NCBI RefSeq assembly: GCF_002592005.1
Contig: NZ_NVQF01000064.1
Span: forward strand, 1 to 35,513
Length of the DNA: 35,513 nucleotides
Source: Mycolicibacterium palauense
GTDB taxonomy: Bacteria > Actinomycetota > Actinomycetes > Mycobacteriales > Mycobacteriaceae
Direction: 5' to 3'
This document shows positions 26,492 through 34,197 of this stretch, one piece after another (within the stretch, counting starts at the first letter, position 1; each line of letters starts with the position of its first letter). The notes under the pieces were generated by a model. That model was not told the DNA's origin, did not search any database, and saw only the letters and a list, made by a program, of their open reading frames with translations. The position numbers and the translations under genes are program-made.

Positions 26492-26650
26492 GTGACCAAC
26501 CTCGAAATGATTCCCGCACCCGCCCCCGACTGCACCGACTGGCGCACCATCTGCGACGGGCACTATCGGCTGTTCGCCAACGGCACGCACGTACAGTTCG
26601 CCTACCCGGACGGACACCACTGGTCGACGGAACTCGACCCGGACGCCTGA
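26492..26650 (+). CDS. Small phage-element protein, leaderless, unknown function
   Basis: 52 aa from the GTG at 26492; a longer reading from the TTG at 26456 would start inside the -35 box. The sequence is acidic and aromatic (LFANGTHVQFAYPDGHHWSTELDPDA) and reads like a small folded beta protein, with two Cys near the start (CTDWRTIC). No family recognised. It is on the opposite strand to the element's head genes, at its left end, and is followed 12 bp later by a long hairpin. It could be an expressed accessory or regulatory gene of the element. Confidence 0.6.
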   Translation: MTNLEMIPAPAPDCTDWRTICDGHYRLFANGTHVQFAYPDGHHWSTELDPDA

Positions 26651-26661
26651 AACGCAGAAAG

Positions 26662-26730
26662 CGGCCCCCAAGGTGTTCCCTGATCATTTTGTAGCCAACT
26701 ACAAGTTGATCAAGTGCACCCTGGGGGCCG
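26662..26730 (+). terminator. Long near-perfect hairpin after the leaderless gene
   Basis: The 5' arm 26662-26694 pairs with 26699-26730 around the loop CCAA: CGGCCCCCA/TGGGGGCCG, GGTG/CACC, TGATCA/TGATCA and TTGTAG/CTACAA, interrupted by one mismatch, a small internal loop and a 2-bp irregularity. No T-tract follows, so it would be an atypical terminator. It also lies ahead of the end of the minus-strand head operon and may stop both. Confidence 0.6.
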
Positions 26731-26927
26731 TTCTGCTGGGGACGCGCTCGGCTGAGGCTGTCAGCCAGCCGGTGAACTACTCCGGCGCACGTCCCCTATG
26801 GCTCCGGGCCGGGACTACTACCCCCCGACCCGATTTTTCGTTAGGGACGTTTAGCCCCCTGTAGCGGTTTCTGAAAACGCCACACCCGCCAACGACGGGA
26901 CTACCGAGACAGGAACGCCCGGTATGC

Positions 26928-27401
26928 CTACAGTGCGCGGACCGTGTCCAGATAACGGTCCCGCGAGCGCAACCCGACCCTGACCCTGAACAGGGCAGAG
27001 ACTATGCGCGTGTCTAACTGTTGCTCCGGTGTGAGCAACTGCGGCCCCGCGACTTCCTCAACGCTGTGAATCTGCGCAGTGAAGCCGTCAGCCATCGTGA
27101 ACTTGAACCCCTGCATAGGCAGCAGCACCGCCCGGACCACCGATATCAGCGACCACGAATCGTCACGTGAACCCGTGACAGCGTTCACCTGGATGAACGC
27201 TTCGTCATAGTTGCGTTCGTAGTCGACGGTCCCGCCGGGTACCCGGAAAAACCACAGCACCGGGTCCGGGTCGGAGTCATCAAGCCAGCTATCGGGTGTC
27301 CAACTGCCACACTCAACGTCGGCGGCGAACACCTTGCCGAACATGTCGATCATCAGGTTTTCGACGTTGACGAAGTTGTGGTTGAACCATGTCGGGATCA
27401 C
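26928..27401 (-). CDS. Phage head-tail joining / tail-terminator-like protein
   Basis: 157 aa from GTG at 27401, overlapping the previous gene by 4 bp. No sharp motif is visible. Size, position two genes after the capsid gene, and the profile (MIPTWFNHNFVNVENLM, then mixed beta sequence) fit neck or tail-terminator proteins of siphoviruses. It is the last recognisable structural gene; no tail tube, chaperone, tape measure or lysis gene follows. It may make the head compatible with a tail supplied by another phage. Function by position only. Confidence 0.5.
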   Translation of the reverse strand: MIPTWFNHNFVNVENLMIDMFGKVFAADVECGSWTPDSWLDDSDPDPVLWFFRVPGGTVDYERNYDEAFIQVNAVTGSRDDSWSLISVVRAVLLPMQGFKFTMADGFTAQIHSVEEVAGPQLLTPEQQLDTRIVSALFRVRVGLRSRDRYLDTVRAL

Positions 27402-27727
27402 AGGCCGTGCACCCGGTAACGGTCCAAAGCGGCCTGTTCAGCGAGGTTGAACCCCTGGAATCCGCCGCGGACATCGAAGCTGAACGGACCCATCGTTTCC
27501 GACGTGGCGAGCTGGCCCGGATTGCGCGCCAGGCGGCACGCCGCCGTCAAGATCACCGCGTTAATTTCAGCGTTAGGTTCGTCGGCGCTGTCGCCCTGGT
27601 CGAAACCCTCACCGCGCGTGTATGCCTGTGCCATCAGCCTCACAGCGTCCACCGCGCGTTGCGCTACAGCCTCCGTGGCCGCGCCCTCTAAGAGCGCGGC
27701 CACGTCTGCACCAGTAACCGGCGGCAC
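27398..27727 (-). CDS. Phage head-tail connector/adaptor (gp6-like)
   Basis: 109 aa from GTG at 27727, starting 3 bp after the capsid gene stop. Mostly helical, with AVILTAACRLARNPGQLATSETMGPFSFDV, a pattern seen in HK97 gp6-like adaptor proteins that bind the portal (alanine-rich helices, then a short hydrophobic strand). Coupled to the next gene by overlap. Confidence 0.6.
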   Translation of the reverse strand: MPPVTGADVAALLEGAATEAVAQRAVDAVRLMAQAYTRGEGFDQGDSADEPNAEINAVILTAACRLARNPGQLATSETMGPFSFDVRGGFQGFNLAEQAALDRYRVHGL

Positions 27728-27730
27728 GGC

Positions 27731-28561
27731 TTAGCTCGCGTCGTGCAGACGAACAACGCCAGCCGGGTTAGCGAAACCAAACCCGACGCGGGCCGTCGCT
27801 CGAACCTGCACAGCGTCATAGTCAAACGCCGCATCGGCGCTCATAACGACCGTGGTGCCGGTGCGCTGGACCACGTGAATCTGCGTTGCATCAACGCCCC
27901 ACGCGTTACCGGCCGCTACGTCGGTAGACACCAGAACCTTGACCCCTGCCAGGCTCACGCCATCGGCCACGTTGTCCAACAGGCCCATATTCGAGCCGGT
28001 AGCCTGCTTAGCCTTCGCCAGGGCCAGCGCCACATCAGGCGCCAAGATGAAATGCGTCAACGCCGCACCATCAGCCAAAGCGGCAGCCTTAGCGTCATGG
28101 AACGGGTCCAGAGACGTAAGAGTCACCGTACCGGTATCGACCACATTCACACCCACCAGCGACAGCAGACCGCTCGGGCCGTTCGTCACCGTGTTGCCGA
28201 AGAACGCACTGTCAACCTTCTTAGCGACGGACCGCGCGAGCGCACGCCCGATCTGGTCGGCCACAGCCGGATTCGTATCCTGGGCTGCCTCGTTACTGAT
28301 CTGGTTAAGACCGGCGACCTTCTTAGGCGTAATCACCAACTCGGTGTTCGTCGGGTCGGTAAGGCTGATCTGCGTGTTCTCGGCGTACCACCCGACAGCC
28401 GGGTCGGCGGTCAGCATCGGAAACCGGATTGTTTCCGAACCGGTCTGCGTGACCGTGCTCGCCTGGAATGCAATTGACTTCTCAGCCACGACAAGGTCAA
28501 TAAGCTTGCCGTAATCCTCAGGGGTCCACGCCTGCGCCAGATTGCTATTTAGAACTGCCAT
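27731..28561 (-). CDS. Major capsid protein, HK97 fold
   Basis: 276 aa from ATG at 28561 with AAGGAAAA upstream, the clearest ribosome binding site in the element. Typical capsid features: an N-terminal arm (AVLNSNLAQAWTPEDYGKLI), IRFPMLTADPAVGWYAEN, ITPKKVAGLNQISNEAAQD and a C-terminal DYDAVQVRATARVGFGFANP. It has no long delta-domain; scaffolding is probably supplied by the gene at 29268. It is preceded by an AT-rich 54-bp gap that may hold its own promoter. Unusually, two connector-type genes come before it. Confidence 0.85.
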   Translation of the reverse strand: MAVLNSNLAQAWTPEDYGKLIDLVVAEKSIAFQASTVTQTGSETIRFPMLTADPAVGWYAENTQISLTDPTNTELVITPKKVAGLNQISNEAAQDTNPAVADQIGRALARSVAKKVDSAFFGNTVTNGPSGLLSLVGVNVVDTGTVTLTSLDPFHDAKAAALADGAALTHFILAPDVALALAKAKQATGSNMGLLDNVADGVSLAGVKVLVSTDVAAGNAWGVDATQIHVVQRTGTTVVMSADAAFDYDAVQVRATARVGFGFANPAGVVRLHDAS

Positions 28562-28615
28562 ATTTAGTTTTCCTTATTTAATTATCGCGATATTTGACTA
28601 ACGGGTTAAGGGCAC

Positions 28616-28957
28616 TTAAGCGCCCTTAGTCAGCGAGTCGACAACCTCAGCCAGATCCTTGGCGGCCTGACGATTCGGGTTGCTCGGCGCGCCGAACTCA
28701 TGCAAAGCGCCGTATTCAAGGCCGGTGCCCACCGTCACCTTGCCGACAAGGCGGTCGCCCTGGTGGCCGCCCATAGTCACGAACGCGTTCGTAGAACCGG
28801 CCAGCTTGCCGGTCCGCTTAGCGACCCTGGCCCGGTACAGGGCCGCAACTAGGTTCGCTTGGCTCTGTAACAGGCCGCCCAGAGCAGGGCTCATTAGGAC
28901 GGCTGCGCCCACGCTGCGCGTGTCGATGTCCCGCAGCGGATGCCTATTGCCGCTCAC
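28616..28957 (-). CDS. HK97 gp10-like neck protein
   Basis: 113 aa from the GTG at 28957, which overlaps the previous stop (GTGA) and has GGAGG just upstream. The frame is open to 29179, but that extension is antisense-like. Contains VAKRTGKLAGSTNAFV, then VGKVTVGTGLEYGALHEFG, characteristic of HK97-gp10-type head-tail proteins. Expected at the neck between portal and tail. Confidence 0.65.
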   Translation of the reverse strand: MSGNRHPLRDIDTRSVGAAVLMSPALGGLLQSQANLVAALYRARVAKRTGKLAGSTNAFVTMGGHQGDRLVGKVTVGTGLEYGALHEFGAPSNPNRQAAKDLAEVVDSLTKGA

Positions 28958-29268
28958 GTTGCCTCCAATCGGTAAACGACCCATCCGAAATTTCGGTTGG
29001 TGACCGGGTGGTCTTGGTCCCATTGCGCGCCGCCGACCACCCGGTACGTGTCGCCGCTGGCGCGTTCGATCCGGTCGCGGGCTTTCACATCGACGCCGCG
29101 TGGCACGTACAGTTCGGCTCCGGTGCTGGCGTTCTCGCCGCGTCCACCAACTGGGGTCGATGGTTGCGTGCTCCCCCAAGAGAGAACGCCTTGCACCGTG
29201 CCGTGGACTGTTTTATTCGGGTTGCCGTAGCGGTCGGTGTCGCCCCGGTACACCGTCAGCGACTCCAT
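28954..29268 (-). CDS. Phage head-closure (stopper-like) protein
   Basis: 104 aa from ATG at 29268, which overlaps the scaffold stop (TAATG). A small beta-rich protein with VLSWGSTQPSTPVGGRGEN, ELYVPRGVDVKARDRIERASGDTYRVVGG. The Y-V-P..D.....D.I pattern with G..Y.V is typical of head-closure proteins that plug the connector after packaging. Confidence 0.6.
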   Translation of the reverse strand: MESLTVYRGDTDRYGNPNKTVHGTVQGVLSWGSTQPSTPVGGRGENASTGAELYVPRGVDVKARDRIERASGDTYRVVGGAQWDQDHPVTNRNFGWVVYRLEAT

Positions 29269-29636
29269 TAACCGCTCCGAAACAGGTCAGCGAACGTCGG
29301 GCCCCCGCTCGACGGTGTGGCCTGTCCAGCGCCTACGTCGCCCCACGCGGGTTTACGGTTCGCCAGGTGAGGCTTAGCCGCTAGCAGTGCGTTAATGGCC
29401 TCGTTGAGCGCGCCCGGGTCGTCTACGAGGTCGGCGTTAAACGGCACGTCGGTCGGGTCGGCCAACCGGCCGGTGGCGGCCACGCGCGCCTCAAATAGTG
29501 CGCGGGCGTACTTGTCTGCTCTAGCTTCGGCGTCGGCTAGCTTCTGCTCGCCCTCCGCGCCCCGGCCCTCATCCGGCGCCGCCTCAACGGTGTCGGGTGC
29601 GTCGCCCTCGGCGGGCTGCTCAACAATGTCGGTCAT
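29268..29636 (-). CDS. Phage scaffolding protein
   Basis: 122 aa from ATG at 29636, overlapping the MuF-like gene stop (ATGA). Very acidic N-terminus (EQPAEGDAPDTVEAAPDEG), a helical coiled middle (KLADAEARADKYARALFEARV) and a C-terminal DPGALNEAINALLAAKPHL. This composition and its place after the minor head gene fit an internal scaffold for HK97-type capsids. Confidence 0.65.
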   Translation of the reverse strand: MTDIVEQPAEGDAPDTVEAAPDEGRGAEGEQKLADAEARADKYARALFEARVAATGRLADPTDVPFNADLVDDPGALNEAINALLAAKPHLANRKPAWGDVGAGQATPSSGGPTFADLFRSG

Positions 29637-30325
29637 GTGTTCCTCTCAAGTCGTCTCGTAAAGCCGGTGCTTGCAACGCTTTCCGTAAGCACCACCCGCT
29701 GAGTGCAGTTACAGCCCTTGTGTGTGGGCATCGGATGGGCTTTGGGCCACACCCGCCCGTCACGCCACCACCACCGGCAGAGCTGGCACGGGTCGGCATC
29801 CATGTGCCGCACCCAACCCTCAATAAGGTCTTGCTCTTGCATGGCCTCATGGGTGGCGTTCTGCGCCGTCTCGAAAACCTCGGAGCGCGCTAAGCGCTCT
29901 AACCGCATGCCCGACACGTTTGCCGGACTCTCGATATCTGCTATCTGATCAGGCGTTACGGCATTTTGCCGACTGTTGCTGGCCGTCACTTTGGGGGCGT
30001 CCCCAAAGTGATCGCCGATCTTTGTGTTGGTGTCAACAAATTGATCGCTAAGCACGGTCGTCGCCGCCTTAACCAAGCGTTCGGAGCTGTCCACCGGCAG
30101 CACACCCACAGTCGGCACCGGCTGCCCGGCAAGCTCTTCGATCTGTACCGACAGCCACACGTCCGCCAGCGTCACCGCAGAAGCGTTAGCACGGTTGATA
30201 GCCGCCGCGATAAGTAGCACCGTCTCGTTAGGCGGTAAGCCCTCAGAGTTAAGTGCAAGCACTTCGCGTGCGGTGTCTGCTGCGAGCTGTTCGGTGGCTG
30301 CCTGGTAGTCGTCTACCGCGCTCAC
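29633..30325 (-). CDS. MuF-like minor head protein
   Basis: 230 aa from GTG at 30325, overlapping the portal stop (GTGA). The C-terminal half has RLERLARSEVFETAQNATHEAM and a putative zinc site: Cys180, Cys183, His197, Cys205 and Cys207 (DPCQLC, KAHPMP, KGCNC), as in phage Mu gpF-like minor head proteins. No C-terminal toxin domain is attached. Residues 106-113 (HFGDAPKV) are encoded by one of four copies of a 26-bp palindrome found in the element. Confidence 0.75.
   Translation of the reverse strand: MSAVDDYQAATEQLAADTAREVLALNSEGLPPNETVLLIAAAINRANASAVTLADVWLSVQIEELAGQPVPTVGVLPVDSSERLVKAATTVLSDQFVDTNTKIGDHFGDAPKVTASNSRQNAVTPDQIADIESPANVSGMRLERLARSEVFETAQNATHEAMQEQDLIEGWVRHMDADPCQLCRWWWRDGRVWPKAHPMPTHKGCNCTQRVVLTESVASTGFTRRLERNT
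29986..30011. repeat. 26-bp hairpin family, copy A (inside the minor head gene)
   Basis: TCACTTT-N12-AAAGTGA with perfect 11-bp arms (TCACTTTGGGG / CCCCAAAGTGA) and loop GCGT. Translated on the minus strand as part of HFGDAPKV. Confidence 0.85.
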
Positions 30326-31725
30326 GCCGCCTCGGCAGGCGCGGGCGTCACATTACGGGACCCCGTAGAACGATCCTGACCAGCAGCGACGTTGACGCCC
30401 TGGCCGTCCAAAGCCTCAGCACGCGCAGCAGACCGCTCAGCGGCAATCTCATCATCGGAATAGCCCAGCTTGCGCAGCGTGCCAGCGCGGGACAACACCC
30501 CCGCCTGATACAGCTTGACCGCCGCGTCAGCCTCCTGTGCCTGCGACCGCGACGCCGGATCACCCCACCGCACACGAGGGGTCACACCCGCCGGGTCAAC
30601 CCCGTCACGAACAGCCACCACCAGCGCGGCCACCCGCTCAAGCGCGGGCGCGAAGATCAGTTGCTTAGCCTCAACCCGGGCCACCAATGAAGATTCCTGC
30701 GCGCGTACAGCATCGGCAGAGGTGGGCTGCGCATCCCACGCCGCCAGATAAGCCGGTGGCAACGCTGAGATAGCGCCGATCTGCGCCATGATCACCCGCA
30801 TAGACGACTCGTAGCCGCCCATATCGGCAGCCGACCACTGACCGAACTTCGCGGCCTCAGAACTAGCAACAGCCATCTTGAACCGGTCATCGCTAACCGG
30901 GCTGACCAGCTCCTTAACCGGGTTGCCCTGACTGTCCAGCACCGGGTTACCGTCGTCGTCCTTAACGACTTCCTCGCGCGGCTGCAAACCGGTCGCCCAA
31001 CGGCGCGGCAGCCCAGTCGCCTCACTGGTACACGCCATATCAACAAGGAACTTGTTGGCAAGATCGACCAGCGGCAGCAGATCCGACACCTCAGAACAGC
31101 CATGCACGTCTAGGAGGCGGTCAGCGTTAATGACCGGCACCACCGGCACCACCCCCAGCGGGTTAAACCACGCGTCGACCTGCCGCAAAGCGCTAGCGCT
31201 GGCGCCCTTAGTCGGTGCTGAAAACCTCACGATCCGGTCCGGTAGGAACAGGGTGGCCTCGGTGCTCGTGCGGGTCTCCCAACGCTTCACCGCGCTTAGC
31301 ACTTCACGGGTAGCCGGGTCACGCTCAACGCTGACTTGCCTAGCCGACTCCACCGTGATCAGCGGGGAACCGTCAGCCGCGGTGCTGACGAGCACAAACG
31401 AGCTACCCAACAGCAGGGCCTCACGGAACACCGTGCCGATGTTCTGCGCCATGTTCGACGCCTCCCATTCCTGGGAGATATCAACCCCGTCGAAAGCCTG
31501 CACCCTAAGCCGCTCAGCGATGCTAAGCACCGTAAGGCGCGGAATGTTAGTGACCAGACGGTTAAGTCTGCCGCCCAATAGTTTCCGGTGTTCCTCCGCG
31601 AGAAACGCTAGCGGTTGCCTCCCGTACCAATACTTGTCCAGCGTGTTGTAGTGCCCGATCGGCGCATCGAGTTCCTTAACCAACCGGTTAAGCGTCTCAA
31701 TATCTGTCTTGCTCAAAAGAACCAA
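30322..31725 (-). CDS. Phage portal protein (SPP1 gp6-like)
   Basis: 467 aa. The start is a TTG at 31725, overlapping the large terminase stop by 13 bp; a TTG inside the overlap is an alternative. It opens with LNRLVKELDAPIGHYNTLDKYWYGRQPLAFL, a usual portal beginning, and includes NRLVTNIPRLTVLSIAERL, then SPVSDDRFKMAVASSEAAKFGQW and IMAQIGAISALPPAYL in the crown region. Forms the dodecameric DNA entry ring on the procapsid. Confidence 0.85.
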   Translation of the reverse strand: MVLLSKTDIETLNRLVKELDAPIGHYNTLDKYWYGRQPLAFLAEEHRKLLGGRLNRLVTNIPRLTVLSIAERLRVQAFDGVDISQEWEASNMAQNIGTVFREALLLGSSFVLVSTAADGSPLITVESARQVSVERDPATREVLSAVKRWETRTSTEATLFLPDRIVRFSAPTKGASASALRQVDAWFNPLGVVPVVPVINADRLLDVHGCSEVSDLLPLVDLANKFLVDMACTSEATGLPRRWATGLQPREEVVKDDDGNPVLDSQGNPVKELVSPVSDDRFKMAVASSEAAKFGQWSAADMGGYESSMRVIMAQIGAISALPPAYLAAWDAQPTSADAVRAQESSLVARVEAKQLIFAPALERVAALVVAVRDGVDPAGVTPRVRWGDPASRSQAQEADAAVKLYQAGVLSRAGTLRKLGYSDDEIAAERSAARAEALDGQGVNVAAGQDRSTGSRNVTPAPAEAA

Positions 31726-33185
31726 ACCCCGTTTTCAGTTGTGTTGTTAGCGGCCACCATTGCGCGGTCGTAAGCGATGATTGCGCCGATAGCGGCGTCA
31801 ATCTTGCGTGGACTGTTACGGCGGTCCTTACGCACCGTGTCGCCGTGCATCGTCCGCTCAGCAGTGCAATGGGCCATGTGCGCGGATAGACGGTCGTCGC
31901 CGTCGTGGGACACTTTGCGGTCCATCACGGCGGCGTAGAAACGGTCATTGGCCGGTGCCATCCGCGTGACGACATTCGTGTCGTACTGAATCACCCGTCG
32001 CTCGCCGTACTTGCCTTGTAGCCGCTCAAAGTCCGTTCGCCAGAACGCCGGATCAAACGCAATCTCAGCAACGTCGTATCGGGCGAAAGCGGCGTCGATA
32101 GCGTCGAGCACTTCAACGCGCGGGATGCGGTAGCTGTGGTCACCGGGCCTGGGGTTCTCCCATAAGCCTTCAACCCACACGTGGCCGTCCATCGTGCAGC
32201 CCACCAAAGCCGTGCAGTCGCCCGAAACCGAACCATCAAAACCGAACGTCACGCGCTCGCCAGGCTTAACCGTGCGGGTGCTGTCTAGGCACGCATCCCA
32301 CGCGCCCCACGGCAGCCACGCATCAATACCGCTGACCCACTGGCCTAGCCGTAGCTGCCGAAACACCGGCTCCCGAAGAGTCCGCATCGCGGCCAACATG
32401 CCGTCCTCGGCTAGAAACGCCTGCGGGCATGTCATCGCCGGATTAGCCGCCCGCCAGGCCGCACGGTCGTCCTTCGCACACCCGTCAGGCGCGCAGAACT
32501 CTTTCAGATAGAACGACGGGTCATCACCCACACGTCCGTGTTCCACAAGCCGCCACATGACGCTGTCCGGGCTCGTCGCAGGTGTCGAGATAGCCAACGT
32601 CAACGACTCATCAGGTGGCCGCTTACCCACCACCGACGTAGCCGCCTCCCACACCGCCTCAGTGACCACATGCAGCTCATCGACAATCAGCAGCGACGGG
32701 TCATAGCCATGCAGCGCGCCCGGCTCAGCAGGCAGCGGCAAAATCACGGCGTCGTTCTCCGGGATCACAAGCCGGTCGGAATACTCCACAACCCGCGCCG
32801 ACAACTCGGGCGACTTAGCAACCATCGCCTTCGCGTACTTAAGGACGTGCCCGGCCTGCGCCCGGTCACTAGCCACCGTCAAAACCTCGGCTGACTCCGG
32901 GCCGACAAAACACTCAGCTAACGCCATCGCAGCCGCATAAGCCGTCTTACCGTTAGCACGCGGAATGGACACCAGCGCCGTACGAATACCCGGCGCGAAC
33001 GCCCCACGCGTAATTTCCTGCTGAAACGGCTGCAACCGAAACGGCTTACCTACACCAGCCCCACGCGGAATACGCAGATACTCACGAACAAACTTTTCGC
33101 GCCGCTTAGCACGATCTTTCGGCCAATTTTTGAAGCTCAACGGGGGTGCTAACACTTGCTGTTTAGGTCCAGCGCGGACAGGCAT
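31713..33185 (-). CDS. terL: Large terminase subunit
   Basis: 490 aa from ATG at 33185. The ATPase domain has Walker A SIPRANGKT (73-81) and Walker B LLIVDE (165-170), with a coupling motif near ISTPATS. The nuclease domain has metal ligands Asp317 (FGFDGSVSGD), Asp378 (IAFDPAFW) and Asp463 (KIDAAIG). It packages DNA into the head through the portal. An HNH nuclease gene lies upstream, as is frequent in HNH-terminase systems. No small terminase gene could be identified in the 530 bp between them. Confidence 0.9.
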   Translation of the reverse strand: MPVRAGPKQQVLAPPLSFKNWPKDRAKRREKFVREYLRIPRGAGVGKPFRLQPFQQEITRGAFAPGIRTALVSIPRANGKTAYAAAMALAECFVGPESAEVLTVASDRAQAGHVLKYAKAMVAKSPELSARVVEYSDRLVIPENDAVILPLPAEPGALHGYDPSLLIVDELHVVTEAVWEAATSVVGKRPPDESLTLAISTPATSPDSVMWRLVEHGRVGDDPSFYLKEFCAPDGCAKDDRAAWRAANPAMTCPQAFLAEDGMLAAMRTLREPVFRQLRLGQWVSGIDAWLPWGAWDACLDSTRTVKPGERVTFGFDGSVSGDCTALVGCTMDGHVWVEGLWENPRPGDHSYRIPRVEVLDAIDAAFARYDVAEIAFDPAFWRTDFERLQGKYGERRVIQYDTNVVTRMAPANDRFYAAVMDRKVSHDGDDRLSAHMAHCTAERTMHGDTVRKDRRNSPRKIDAAIGAIIAYDRAMVAANNTTENGVWFF

Positions 33186-33253
33186 ACGCCCCCCTTCAAT
33201 ATTCAGTTATGCGTTCTGACCAGGCTTTTTGTGGCATACCGCAGCGTTGCCGA

Positions 33254-33279
33254 TCACTTTCTCGGCGCCGCGAAAGTGA
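33254..33279. repeat. 26-bp hairpin family, copy B
   Basis: TCACTTTC and GAAAGTGA arms around TCGGCGCCGC; the centre GGCGCC is itself palindromic. Lies upstream of the large terminase gene. Confidence 0.8.
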
Positions 33280-33287
33280 GCAGCATT

Positions 33288-33313
33288 TCACTTTCGAGTC
33301 GACTCGAAAGTAA
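33288..33313. repeat. 26-bp hairpin family, copy C
   Basis: TCACTTTCGAG / CTCGAAAGTAA with one arm mismatch and centre TCGA. Positions 33290-33311 form a perfect 22-bp palindrome. Eight bp from copy B. Confidence 0.75.
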
Positions 33314-33552
33314 TCGAAAGTCTGCCTTGCCATTCGGGTACCCGACGCGACGACGCGGCCCTACCCCCCACCTTTGCCGTCTAATTTCAACGCTGAGCGA
33401 CTTTTATGGGTGGGCTAGATAAGGACTACCCGAGCGCGCGTCTTTGTGGCTTAGCGTGGGTTACAGCGGCTAAATTGTCCGCTATGGCGCATCGGCGATG
33501 GATTCGACGCACTGACCGCAAGTGCACAACGTGCCCCAACGACCCCCCTTGA

Positions 33553-33578
33553 TCACTTTACTGGCGTCAGTAAAGTGA
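33553..33578. repeat. 26-bp hairpin family, copy D
   Basis: TCACTTTACTG and CAGTAAAGTGA, perfect 11-bp arms with loop GCGT, identical to the loop of copy A. It begins immediately after the TGA of a 22-codon plus-strand frame at 33484-33552. Confidence 0.85.
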
Positions 33579-33716
33579 CCCTGACGCGGCACTCTGATTT
33601 CGGAAGAAGTGGACGACATGATTGTTGACGGTCAGGTTTACGCGTCCGATGCTATCCGGGCTTTGGTGCAGTCCTCAATGTCCTAACCCGGTTGATCCGG
33701 CGGGCGATATCGACGG

Positions 33717-34019
33717 TTAGCGGGCTGCGCCTCTGCGCCGGTTACAGTCGCCGCACACCACGTCGATGTCCTCTAGGCGGATCGGTAACCCGTTCGCTTT
33801 GCGTTGCCACGCCTGCGGTGAATGGTCTGCTTGTAGGTCTTGGTTGCTGCCGCAGTCGCTACACCAGGGCTGTTTAGCCCGTGCTCGTTTGCTTAGCCGT
33901 GTCCATGCGGTGTCGTAGCCGCGTTGCCTAGCGTTCCTTGTGTCCTTAGGTCGGTGCTGGGGGCAGCGTGCCCGGTCGCTTAACGCGCCGCACTCTAGGC
34001 AGGGCTTAAGTAGTCCCAC
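33717..34019 (-). CDS. HNH endonuclease of the packaging module
   Basis: 100 aa from GTG at 34019, overlapping the preceding small gene by 14 bp. Zinc ligands Cys53/Cys56 (WCSDCG) and Cys89/Cys92 (VCGDCN), with the catalytic ADHSPQAW motif (His66) between them, define the HNH fold. Early CLECG and CPQH add a second zinc pair. In HK97-like systems the neighbouring HNH protein is needed with the terminase for DNA cleavage during packaging. Confidence 0.8.
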   Translation of the reverse strand: MGLLKPCLECGALSDRARCPQHRPKDTRNARQRGYDTAWTRLSKRARAKQPWCSDCGSNQDLQADHSPQAWQRKANGLPIRLEDIDVVCGDCNRRRGAAR

Positions 34020-34197
34020 GAGTTTCGAGTAGGTCCACTAGTGCGTTCGCTATCTGGTAGGCGTCGCGTGTGGTCATCTCTATTCGATGAACGAATTGTC
34101 CGTCTCGTGTGGGTCGGGAGATGCGCAGCCATTTGCCTTGTCGACTGACTGTGTACGGTTCGCCATGTTTGGCCTGCACCGTGATCGTGGCGCTCAT
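34006..34197 (-). CDS. Small phage-element protein, unknown function
   Basis: 63 aa from ATG at 34197 (ATGA overlap with the preceding gene). Beta-rich start (SATITVQAKHGEPYTVSRQGKWLRISR), then a helix ending DAYQIANALVDLLE. No family recognised. It belongs to a run of translationally coupled genes (34573, 34394, 34194, 34006) and overlaps the HNH gene start. Confidence 0.6.
   Translation of the reverse strand: MSATITVQAKHGEPYTVSRQGKWLRISRPTRDGQFVHRIEMTTRDAYQIANALVDLLETRGTT

Larger units (their letters stand above)
33186..33716. other. 530-bp gap between terL and the HNH gene: hairpins and tiny ORFs, no small terminase seen
   Basis: Phage packaging modules normally carry a small terminase here. 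I find only tiny frames: minus 33196-33333 (45 aa, MARQTFDYFRV...), minus 33482-33619 (45 aa, contains GHFTDASKVI), plus 33484-33552 (22 aa, contains RKCTTCPND) and plus 33618-33686 (22 aa, MIVDGQVYASDAIRALVQ, with GGAAGAAG upstream). None resembles a terminase. Three of the four 26-bp hairpins are here. It may be a regulatory region, or a gene broken by palindrome insertion. Confidence 0.5.

Noticed and set aside
26673..26864. Plus-strand 63-codon frame after the leaderless gene
   Set aside because: It begins inside the long hairpin and has no ribosome binding site or recognisable protein character.
28958..29179. Longer start for the gp10-like gene
   Set aside because: The extension is Arg-rich and lies over the closure-protein gene in another frame. 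The GTG at 28957 has GGAGG and a 4-bp overlap typical of this operon.
33156..33422. Plus-strand 88-codon frame upstream of terL
   Set aside because: It runs through two palindromes and the terL start, with no ribosome binding site and no family likeness.
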